Positions 1 through 5,435 of a stretch of 7,654 nt of DNA are shown here, piece after piece (positions within the stretch are counted from its first letter, which is position 1; every line of letters begins with the position of its first letter). The DNA is taken from NCBI GenBank assembly GCA_021796175.1, contig JAJYOM010000068.1, forward strand, positions 1-7,654. The letters run 5' to 3'. The DNA comes from Thermoplasmata archaeon (GTDB lineage: Archaea > Thermoplasmatota > Thermoplasmata > Sysuiplasmatales > Sysuiplasmataceae). Both the position numbers and the translations under genes were made by a program. The notes under the pieces are model-generated. The model did no database searches. It worked only from the letters and a program-made list of their open reading frames with translations, and was not told the DNA's origin.

Positions 1-9
1 CGAATAAGT

Positions 10-60
10 GTGAATTATCTGTATTCACGAGAGATTTTTATATAGTGTAAAAAATATATA
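10..60 (+). promoter_or_regulatory. AT-rich promoter-like stretch with a small inverted repeat
   Basis: Seen: GTGAAT (10-15) and ATTCAC (23-28) form a 6-bp inverted repeat with a 7-nt spacer. TATA-like runs follow at 37-44 and 53-60. In an archaeon a TATA box centred near 41 or 56 would place transcription start near 67 or 83, just ahead of the coiled-coil frame read on this strand. No experimental or comparative support is available, and AT-richness alone could explain it. Confidence 0.25.
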
Positions 61-61
61 A

Positions 62-220
62 CCAGGTGCGTATTATATCTGTGAACGATGGCGGTTGACG
101 AATCGTTCTGTCAGACCTCTCGAGAAGGAGAACAGAGAGCTCAAGAAGAGAGAGAAGGGACTGAAGGGAGAGAACAGGGAACTCAAGAAGGAACTTGAGA
201 AGCTCAGTCGAACACCCTAG
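62..220 (+). pseudogene. Remnant ORF encoding a heptad coiled coil (possible transposase fragment)
   Basis: The frame is open from 62 to a TAG at 218-220, but the only plausible start is TTG at 95, giving 41 codons. Its residues are almost all E, K, R, L and N and form a coiled coil. The heptad ENRELKK is encoded twice, at 128-148 and 170-190, exactly 42 nt (two heptads) apart. The two copies differ only at two synonymous third positions (AGA/AGG, GAG/GAA), a sign of past selection on the protein. Read through the stop, the frame stays open to a TAA at 374-376 and gives LPSS about two residues after the TAG, loosely like the coiled coil plus SSKPPSS region at the N-terminus of IS66-type transposases. 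That likeness is weak and the family is not established. It could instead be an unrelated small coiled-coil protein. Confidence 0.3.
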
Positions 221-708
221 ACGCTCCCATCATCCTGCAGGAGACCGGCACATTCGAAGAGAAATGTCAACATCACCTACCCTGTGCTCAGGTCACTCGT
301 CAGTGACTGGTTCATGATTCCACCCCGGCGGGGATACCACCGTTTTCCAACAGTGGAGGAGTGCCGCAGCTGTTAAGTACCTACCGTTGCTTAAGATTAC
401 TGCCCGTATCTGCCGCCCCCACAGGGTAAGGCACTTCCACAGGGAGACAACGGTTGAAGTGCAGATAGCCCGGCAATAATCGCCGCGGAAGGCAAGATGC
501 CGGCAACGGCACGGCGGAAAATGCATTTGAAGCACCCTCCCATGGCAGGCCCTTCCACTCGAGATAGTCAAAGTCGGATAGGGTTTGCAACCCGATGTCA
601 ACAGGCCAATCGTAATCCGTCCCTCCGTATGGAGGCGTCACATGGGGAACCAGCCCCTTAACGAAAACTGGAATTGTAAGCCACCCGTTTCAACGGGTGG
701 TAGTTGAC
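95..708 (+). mobile_element. Probable decayed IS200/IS605-type element or composite relic
   Basis: No intact gene lies here. The right boundary is suggested by the IS605-like end at 681-708, which finishes in TTGAC (704-708). Another TTGAC occurs at 95-99 and could mark the left junction, because this family inserts 3' of a short motif that the transposase recognises. In the frame of the coiled-coil fragment, stops occur near 218, 374, 389 and 455. After that the frame is open from about 458 to TAA 659-661 and could be a TnpB tail, but no zinc-finger CxxC or RuvC motif can be seen. Small hairpins are scattered through it, for example GTCACT/AGTGAC at 292-307. The left end is a guess, and an insertion into older sequence is equally possible. 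Confidence 0.3.
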
Positions 709-728
709 AACAAGGATTCCTCAAGTCG
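575..728 (+). ncRNA. Candidate omega-RNA (reRNA)-like relic ending at a transposon right end
   Basis: Four consecutive hairpins are visible: GGGTT/AACCC (581-593, 3-nt loop), CCTCC/GGAGG (622-635, 4-nt loop), GGGG/CCCC (644-657) and CCACCCGT/ACGGGTGG (681-700, 4-nt loop). TAGTTGAC follows at 701-708. In IS200/IS605 elements the TnpB guide RNA is made from the 3' end of tnpB plus the right end, and its guide segment is the flanking DNA just beyond the element. Here that would be about 709-728. The architecture fits, but no tnpB is present in the window, so at most this is a relic or an RNA that relies on a TnpB encoded elsewhere. Function is inference. Confidence 0.3.
681..708 (+). mobile_element. 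IS200/IS605-like right end (hairpin + TAGTTGAC)
   Basis: Seen: CCACCCGTT at 681-689 and AACGGGTGG at 692-700 are perfect reverse complements, giving an 8-bp stem with a TTCA loop. TAGTTGAC follows immediately. Right ends of IS200/IS605 elements typically consist of such a subterminal hairpin bound by TnpA, then a short single-stranded cleavage motif of the TTGAC/TTCAC type. An intrinsic terminator is less likely because no T-run follows the stem. The methyltransferase gene begins about 47 nt later. Confidence 0.5.
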
Positions 729-739
729 CTGTGCTGTAA

Positions 740-745
740 AGGTGA
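740..745 (+). promoter_or_regulatory. Shine-Dalgarno supporting the TTG start of the methyltransferase
   Basis: AGGTGA at 740-745 matches the archaeal anti-SD and ends 9 nt before TTG 755. A rival is GGAG at 784-787, 6 nt before the in-frame ATG 794. Both lie upstream of the conserved fold, so the start cannot be settled from sequence alone. Confidence 0.4.
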
Positions 746-754
746 ATACTTACC

Positions 755-1567
755 TTGAATCTAAGTGTCCTTCGAAAAGTGTTGGAGCAAGATATGAACG
801 CATTGAGCCAAGATGGCGGGTTCAGTGCTATTCTCGAGTCCAATCTCTTGTATTGGCTCAGCAGGTTCAATCCTGAACGTGTGCTGACACTTGGAACAAT
901 GTTTGGGGGAAAGAAAGGTATCGAATTGGGTGGTCCAAGTCGTATCTTCACTTCTCACGGTCCAGTTCCAGTGTATCCTCGCACTAAATCTATAACATTT
1001 GTTGATTTCAGGAAGGATAATCTCTGGTCTCAGAAGAAAGATTCATTACTGGAGGAAATGTCTGGCAAATCCAGCTGGGAATTCACTTACTCCGACGGAG
1101 TTCTCTTGGATGAGTTTTCCTCAAATAGTGCTGATTTCGTGATAAGCTCTCATGTTCTTGAGCACATTGCCAACCCCATCAAGGCGTTGAAACGATGGTA
1201 TGACATTCTAAAACCAGGTGGAGTAATGCTGATTGTGGCCCCAGATAAGAGATTTACTTTTGACCATAGGAGACCATTGACATCCATTCAGCATATGTTG
1301 AGTGATTTTGAACACGAAACTGACGAATCAGACAATACTCACTTTCGTGAAATCATCGAATTACACGATCGTTCCCTGGACGACAAGAATGAAACATTGG
1401 AGGAACTTAGCTGCAGAATTCTGAATAACTACAATCTAAGAAGCGCCCACCATCACACTTATACAAAGGAAAGCGTCAGCACTTTGGTCACAATAATCGG
1501 CATGGCTGTCTCATATAGTTACCTCATTCAGCCGAATAACATTGTCGTGGCTGCTACCAAACCATAG
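755..1567 (+). CDS. Class I SAM-dependent methyltransferase (Methyltransf_11-like)
   Basis: Soluble methyltransferase of 270 aa if TTG 755 is used, or 257 aa from ATG 794. The Rossmann-fold motifs are in order: the SAM-binding loop ELGGPS at 57-62, an acidic strand end VDF at 83-85, the post-II motif DFVISSHVLEHIANP at 127-141, and the LKPGG turn plus strand at 152-164. HRRP at 171-174 and a histidine cluster HHH at 232-234 lie in the substrate-side half. The SSHVLEH...LKPGG pattern is typical of small-molecule and sugar methyltransferases found in glycan clusters, and the next gene is a glycosyltransferase, so modification of a surface sugar is a reasonable inference. The substrate cannot be read from sequence. 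The gene sits directly beside an IS605-like end, is AT-richer than the transporter operon, and shows no clear TATA box, so its promoter may lie inside the element relic. Confidence 0.85.
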   Translation: MNLSVLRKVLEQDMNALSQDGGFSAILESNLLYWLSRFNPERVLTLGTMFGGKKGIELGGPSRIFTSHGPVPVYPRTKSITFVDFRKDNLWSQKKDSLLEEMSGKSSWEFTYSDGVLLDEFSSNSADFVISSHVLEHIANPIKALKRWYDILKPGGVMLIVAPDKRFTFDHRRPLTSIQHMLSDFEHETDESDNTHFREIIELHDRSLDDKNETLEELSCRILNNYNLRSAHHHTYTKESVSTLVTIIGMAVSYSYLIQPNNIVVAATKP

Positions 1568-1822
1568 GTATACTTCATAATCGGTAGAGATTGATATTCT
1601 CTCGTCGGTCCAGAGAGCCCGGTATGTCCTCTCAAACTGTTGGCTGGCGATTGTATGAGAGGGTTTAATTCATCACGTGATTTGGAGGTGCTTTAAACTC
1701 CAATTGCTCACATAACTATTTTTGCACCAAGCACGTTTCGGAATCAACAAATTGTCTAACCTTTGCCGGTTTAGGGAGGCCATGTAACGGATAACAGTAG
1801 ACACCTTGGTAACAACCAGATT
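1568..1822. other. Intergenic region with clustered palindromes
   Basis: No ORF worth reporting. Inverted repeats seen: AGAGA/TCTCT (1586-1602), the overlapping alternative CTCTC/GAGAG (1599-1617), CCTCTCA/TGAGAGG (1628-1634 and 1656-1662), a perfect 10-bp palindrome ATCACGTGAT (1672-1681), and TTGGAG/CTCCAA (1682-1687 and 1698-1703). The CCTCTCA stem could end the methyltransferase transcript, and the 10-mer could be an operator for the glycosyltransferase. No convincing TATA box stands before the GTG start at 1823. Confidence 0.4.
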
Positions 1823-2683
1823 GTGGTGGGGGAATCTGGTAAAAATACCGAGTCGAAGGGTATATCAGCTGTTTTCACCTGTTTCAATCCTTCCAATAAG
1901 TTAATAGAGTCCTTGGTGAAGTTGCAAGAACTTATGGTTCACACTGTAGTTGTAGATGATGGATCTTCTCCCGGAAACGAAACCATGCAGCAGCTCTTGC
2001 TACTTCAGAGTGGCAAACTCACAGTCAAGGAGAACGGTCAGAACAGAGGTGTAGGCTACAGTCTCAACACCGGCATAAACTGGCTGCTGGAAAATTACAG
2101 ATCAAAATGGATTTTGTTGCTGGACCAGGATACTACAGTAGAAGAAAAAGAACTGGTCAAAATGGTTAAGAAACTGAATTCTATCGATGTCAAGACCACC
2201 GGGATGGTACACTTTTCAAATAACCCAGCTCCCTATGAACTACGAGAGGAATTCAAGGAGGTGGATAAAATTATGATTGACGGCTCTCTAGTGAACGCCG
2301 ATGTGCTTCAAAATGTGAAATTCAGAGAAGAATTCGTCGTCGACCAGATTGACTATGACTTCTGTCATGAGATAAGGCGCTTGGGATATTCCATACTTGT
2401 ATACTTGGGCGCCTCAATGAATAAGTCCATAGGCAAGCAAGACAAAATCAACTCGTATGAACCACTTTTCAGAATGTATTATATTTCCAGGAATTCGACC
2501 ATTTTGCTCCTGGAAGGTAAACTTGGATTCACCGCTTATGCGGATCAGTTGATTCGCTGGTCCTCACGATACTTACGGGCGAATGGAAGTCTCTCTTTTG
2601 TAGCTCCTGTAATCTCAGGTATCAAGGATGCGGTCTTGAGGAATATGAGATATATCCCGCCTACGGACAGCTGGAGTCCTTGA
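1823..2683 (+). CDS. Family 2 glycosyltransferase, rhamnosyltransferase-like
   Basis: Predicted cytoplasmic, membrane-associated glycosyltransferase of 286 aa with a GT-A fold. It transfers a sugar from a nucleotide-sugar donor to a glycan or lipid-linked acceptor. Seen: the first nucleotide-binding strand starts near residue 14 (ISAVFTCFNP), VVDDGSS is at 43-49, NRGVGYSLNTGI at 74-85, and the metal-binding DXD is DQD at 101-103 within LLLDQDTT. DQIDYDFCHEIRRLGY at 174-189 corresponds to the acceptor-side acidic motif, and RMYYISRN at 217-224 is typical of the rhamnosyltransferase (RfbF/WbbL-like) branch. The length is normal for that group (about 290-300 aa). GTG 1823 or the adjacent GTG 1826 must be the start, as no other start codon lies between the upstream stop at 1772 and the fold. 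There is no strong SD. Donor and acceptor are unknown. It is AT-rich: one 60-nt stretch (1861-1920) is 35% G+C. Confidence 0.85.
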   Translation: MVGESGKNTESKGISAVFTCFNPSNKLIESLVKLQELMVHTVVVDDGSSPGNETMQQLLLLQSGKLTVKENGQNRGVGYSLNTGINWLLENYRSKWILLLDQDTTVEEKELVKMVKKLNSIDVKTTGMVHFSNNPAPYELREEFKEVDKIMIDGSLVNADVLQNVKFREEFVVDQIDYDFCHEIRRLGYSILVYLGASMNKSIGKQDKINSYEPLFRMYYISRNSTILLLEGKLGFTAYADQLIRWSSRYLRANGSLSFVAPVISGIKDAVLRNMRYIPPTDSWSP

Positions 2684-2784
2684 GCGAAGTAGAGAATGTG
2701 GCCTTCCCAAATTGTTACAGATTTTACCCTCAGATATTTGCTATGAATCTGTTTGGAAGAGAACGCGGATTATAGACTCCAGCT
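2669..2784 (+). repeat. Nested inverted repeats across the glycosyltransferase stop codon
   Basis: Outer arms AGCTGGAGTC (2669-2678, inside the last codons of the glycosyltransferase) and GACTCCAGCT (2775-2784) are perfect 10-bp complements. Inside them is an imperfect hairpin: CTTCC-bulge-CAA plus ACAGATT (2704-2723) pairs with AATCTGT plus TTGGAAG (2746-2759). A transcript would fold into a closed structure over the 3' end. It may protect the 3' end, or be a terminator or a relic. No T-run follows. Confidence 0.4.
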
Positions 2785-2800
2785 AGCCACAGTGGACTGA

Positions 2801-2844
2801 TGTAGAACACAAAATCGTGTGAGACGGTCCTTGTGCTACACGAT
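2801..2844 (+). promoter_or_regulatory. Overlapping, mutually exclusive hairpins
   Basis: Stem P pairs TGTAG and CACAA (2801-2805 and 2808-2812, with an AA bulge) with TTGTGCTACA (2831-2840). Stem Q pairs ATCGTGT (2814-2820) with ACACGAT (2838-2844). They share 2838-2840 and cannot both form fully. The right arm of Q includes the AT of an ATG at 2843-2845. This could be a switch-like element, but no known riboswitch class is recognised. Confidence 0.25.
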
Positions 2845-2974
2845 GAGGACGTGGAATTTCCTGCGAGCGAGAAGCCTGGTGAGCAGTTTCCTCTCGTCAT
2901 TCACCCTGCTTCCAACCTCCCTTAACCGCTTTGTAGATTTGATAGCCACGGGCAACCCACCCGAGGGGGGGTAA
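2843..2974 (+). CDS. Doubtful small ORF, 43 aa
   Basis: ATG 2843 to TAA 2972-2974. The peptide starts with a basic segment (MRTWNFLRARSL), then a mildly hydrophobic serine- and leucine-rich stretch (residues 12-35), and ends in a PPEGG tail. No family is recognised and no SD precedes it. Its start codon lies in an arm of a predicted hairpin. It may be a chance ORF. The only reasons to list it are its position and a possible amphipathic or membrane character. Confidence 0.15.
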   Translation: MRTWNFLRARSLVSSFLSSFTLLPTSLNRFVDLIATGNPPEGG

Positions 2975-3013
2975 ATTACGACTTTCGATACGCAGGCTCC
3001 CGCGCTCTGCAAA

Positions 3014-3021
3014 GTATAAAT
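3014..3021 (+). promoter_or_regulatory. TATA-like box of the liv operon
   Basis: GTATAAAT lies 33 nt upstream of the livK GTG (3055). With the usual archaeal spacing of about 25-27 nt from box to start site, transcription would begin near 3044, leaving a leader of about 10 nt. No SD precedes the GTG, which agrees with leaderless or near-leaderless translation of the first gene. The downstream genes do carry SD sequences. Confidence 0.55.
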
Positions 3022-3054
3022 CCGATGTTGTGTTTCCTGTTTATCGCTTAACGG

Positions 3055-4533
3055 GTGGTAAAATTGGGGACTGGTTCTTCACCTCCAGCGTCTAGTGGGT
3101 CAGCCGGAAGGGGCAAAAGTTCGTCGAGAAATGCTGTGATTGCCGTTATTATTGCAATCATCGTCGTTGCGGCGGGTGTTACGGCATATGTGCTGACAAG
3201 GCCTCCCAGCACATCGTCGAAACAATCGATAACGATCGGCACTTTGTATGCAAGTTCAGGAAGCTTCGCACTTTCATCTGGATTCCAGCTGAGTGGCCTG
3301 AAGTACTGGATAAACCAGACAAATGCGAATGGCGGTATCTATGTGAGCAGCCTGGGCAAGAAATTGCCTCTTACGCTCATAACATATGATGACCAGAGCA
3401 GCACAACAACCGCCCTGACCGAATATACGAATCTGATTACTCAGAATCATGTCGATATACTGGTTGCGGATTTCGGTTCTGTGCTGACTGATCCGGCGAT
3501 TGCGGTGGCAAAGGAACATCACGTCCTGCTCTTCGACCCCACAGCCTCCACACCGGGCTATTTCAATGCAAGCAACCCGTACCTTGTTGACCTGTCCATT
3601 CGTGTTTCCTCGCAGTGGCCTTTAGTTCTGGCAGATTACCTTGTATCACAGAAGGTCAACATTCCGAACGTGGCCATAGTCTACAGCGACAACGCATTCA
3701 CCCAGGCTCAGGCACAGACGCTTGATTCCACACTGGTGGCCGCAGGCATCACCCCTGTGTATTACCAGTCGACCGCAGACACAAGCACGGCACAGTACGC
3801 GACATTGCTCGACTCGATCAATGCGACGCATCCTGATGCAGTGCTGAACTTCGGTTATGACACTAACGACATCGCATTCTACAGTGCCCTCGCTGCAGAC
3901 AATATGCACTTCAACTTCGTCTTCACAATATATTCCGGCCTGGAATACGCTGTTCTGAAGGCACAGACACCCGCAGGCTCATTGAACTACACTTACACCT
4001 ATGCTTCACCTCCTGATGTGCAGTATTCAAATGTCAACCTCGGCCCGACAACATCTGCCTTCGTCAGCGACTGGACAGGTGTCTTTGGTTCAGCACCCAA
4101 CTTCAACAACATAGCTGGCTACAATGCTGGCCTGCTGATAGGCAAGATGATAACAACTGCCGGATCGCTCAACCAGACTAGTCTGAGGCAGGCAGCCAAC
4201 ACGCTTTCCGGGAACACAACCACCCTCGAGGGTCCGTTCTTAATCAACACAACCACGGGAGCACAGCATGGAATGCCCATGGACCTTCTGCAGTACCAGC
4301 CGACTTCCTCAGGGCTCACTCCGGTGATAATCTATCCGACAAGTCTGGCGACTGGAACTGCCATTTATCCTTCACCGAGTGTAGTGACACAGAGCAACGT
4401 GCTGGTGTATTCGCAACCGGCTGTGCCGTCGCTGCCATTATCGGCTTACTCATCCGCCACGACAGCACTGTTCTTCCAGTCCGTGCTGCTCTACGACCCG
4501 GGAATGTCAACGCCTGCGATTAGGGAGATGTAG
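3055..4533 (+). CDS. livK: Branched-chain amino acid-type ABC transporter, substrate-binding protein
   Basis: Extracellular ligand-binding protein of the Liv/amide family (Peripla_BP_6-like), 492 aa. GTG 3055 is the first possible start, because an in-frame TAA sits at 3049-3051. Seen: a short Ser/Gly-rich, basic cytoplasmic N-terminus (1-26), one membrane anchor at about 27-48 with no lipobox cysteine, a Pro/Ser/Thr linker, then the binding fold from about 58 (ITIGTLYASSG) to about 440. Seven N-X-S/T sequons (N87, N171, N256, N311, N373, N387, N398) suggest N-glycosylation outside the cell. Family members usually end soon after a YP-P motif, here at 438-441. The further 50 residues are Ser/Pro-rich and unassigned. 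The first gene of the operon, 20 nt before livH. The ligand could be a branched-chain amino acid, another amino acid, an amide or urea, and the sequence does not decide. At 492 aa it is longer than the usual 370-430. Confidence 0.88.
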   Translation: MVKLGTGSSPPASSGSAGRGKSSSRNAVIAVIIAIIVVAAGVTAYVLTRPPSTSSKQSITIGTLYASSGSFALSSGFQLSGLKYWINQTNANGGIYVSSLGKKLPLTLITYDDQSSTTTALTEYTNLITQNHVDILVADFGSVLTDPAIAVAKEHHVLLFDPTASTPGYFNASNPYLVDLSIRVSSQWPLVLADYLVSQKVNIPNVAIVYSDNAFTQAQAQTLDSTLVAAGITPVYYQSTADTSTAQYATLLDSINATHPDAVLNFGYDTNDIAFYSALAADNMHFNFVFTIYSGLEYAVLKAQTPAGSLNYTYTYASPPDVQYSNVNLGPTTSAFVSDWTGVFGSAPNFNNIAGYNAGLLIGKMITTAGSLNQTSLRQAANTLSGNTTTLEGPFLINTTTGAQHGMPMDLLQYQPTSSGLTPVIIYPTSLATGTAIYPSPSVVTQSNVLVYSQPAVPSLPLSAYSSATTALFFQSVLLYDPGMSTPAIREM

Positions 4534-4553
4534 TCAGAAGCAGGTACGCTCAG

Positions 4554-5435
4554 ATGTCTCTCTTCATTGACGCCTTCATCACGTCAACCCTTTTGGCGGC
4601 GTTTTTTTCTATCGCCGCCCTGGGTCTCAATGTCGTATTTGGCGTCATGAGGATAGTGAACCTGGCACATGGCGAATTCATTGTCATGGGCTCTTACCTT
4701 GCCATTGCACTTGCTCTCCACTACAACTTCAATCCTGTGCTTTCGCTCGCCGTGATTGTCCCCTTCTTCTTTGTCGTCGGACTCCTCCTCTACTTCCCGA
4801 TCGTCCCAAGACTGCAGAAATCGGATGATCCTGAAATGGGCTCTTTCATATTGTTCTTCGGCGTGTCCTTCGCACTTGAGGGTATAGCCGTCCAGATGTT
4901 CGGCGTAAACTACCAGTCACTGAGCTATTCCGTTTTCAGACCGCTGCATGTCAGCACGCTTGGCACAACAATACCGACGGCGTGGGTCGTCACCGCTCTG
5001 GTATCCGTTGCTGCCATAGTCCTTGTCTACCTCTACATGTACAGGACGGGCCTCGGACTGCAGACACGAGCGCTCATGATAAACAGGGAGGAGGCAATGG
5101 CTAACGGTGTCAGCGTGAACCGTGTTTCGGCCATTGCATTCGGTATCAGCATAGCTCTTGCCGCATCGGCAGGTGCATTCTCTTCATTCATAAGCTATCC
5201 CACAACACCCTCCATAGGCGACACTTTCACGCTGATATCGTTTGCCATCATAATCATCGGTGCACTGGGAAACCCCTTTGCAACCGTTGTTGGCGCAATC
5301 GTGTTTGCTTTTGCGTACGGCTACACGGACATATATGAGCCAAACTGGTCGGCACTGGTGCCCTTCGTGATACTTATTGCAGTAGTGCTTGCCAGGCCTC
5401 AGGGTCTACTCGGGAGGAAGGCACGTGAATTTTAG
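4554..5435 (+). CDS. livH: Branched-chain amino acid ABC transporter permease LivH
   Basis: Integral membrane permease of 293 aa that forms half of the translocation channel with LivM. Seen: the family's opening motif GLNVVFGVMRIVNLAHGEF (about 24-42) followed by MGSY, about eight hydrophobic segments, and the cytoplasmic coupling loop GLGLQTRALMINREEAMANG near 166-185 that contacts the ATPases. After it come the motif ALAASAGAF and the C-terminal signature ARPQGLLG. Length is typical (about 290). ATG 4554 is preceded by AGGT at 4542-4545, 8 nt away. It lies 20 nt after livK, and its last 11 nt overlap the preferred livM start. No odd residues noted. Confidence 0.95.
   Translation: MSLFIDAFITSTLLAAFFSIAALGLNVVFGVMRIVNLAHGEFIVMGSYLAIALALHYNFNPVLSLAVIVPFFFVVGLLLYFPIVPRLQKSDDPEMGSFILFFGVSFALEGIAVQMFGVNYQSLSYSVFRPLHVSTLGTTIPTAWVVTALVSVAAIVLVYLYMYRTGLGLQTRALMINREEAMANGVSVNRVSAIAFGISIALAASAGAFSSFISYPTTPSIGDTFTLISFAIIIIGALGNPFATVVGAIVFAFAYGYTDIYEPNWSALVPFVILIAVVLARPQGLLGRKAREF
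5412..5420 (+). promoter_or_regulatory. Strong Shine-Dalgarno fixing the livM start at GTG 5425
   Basis: GGGAGGAAG lies inside the end of livH. Its GGAGG core (5413-5417) ends 7 nt before GTG 5425. This favours GTG 5425 over the earlier in-frame TTG 5389, which has no comparable site. Confidence 0.75.

Larger units (their letters stand above)
2684..3054. other. Intergenic region between glycosyltransferase and livK
   Basis: The 371-nt gap holds, in order: the right half of the nested inverted repeat ending at 2784, two overlapping alternative hairpins at 2801-2844, a doubtful 43-codon ORF at 2843-2974, a GC-rich imperfect hairpin (ACCCACCC against GGGGGGT, 2955-2972, one A-G mismatch), and the livK promoter with its TATA-like box at 3014-3021. 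I see no tRNA or other recognisable RNA gene here. Confidence 0.5.

Noticed and set aside
88..198. ATG-initiated 36-codon ORF overlapping the coiled-coil frame
   Set aside because: The peptide is a low-complexity Glu/Gly/Gln string produced by reading the purine-rich coiled-coil codons out of frame. The synonymous repeat pattern supports the other frame.
293..641. Two overlapping minus-strand ORFs (293-601 and 381-641)
   Set aside because: They are Cys-, Trp- and Pro-rich with no recognisable motif, overlap each other in different frames, and lie in a hairpin-rich relic region. They are most likely chance ORFs.
2955..2972. GC-rich hairpin as a second transposon end or an intrinsic terminator
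   Set aside because: The stem is imperfect (A-G mismatch), no T-run follows, and no TTGAC-like end is attached. It is mentioned only as part of the intergenic description.
3050..3060. 11-nt match AACGGGTGGTA shared by the IS605-like end (692-702) and the livK start
   Set aside because: Several 11-nt matches are expected by chance in a window this size, and no matching hairpin or TTGAC end is present at the livK copy.
5389..5424. Upstream TTG 5389 as livM start
   Set aside because: It adds 12 residues unlike the family and has no SD, whereas GTG 5425 has a near-ideal SD at 5412-5420.
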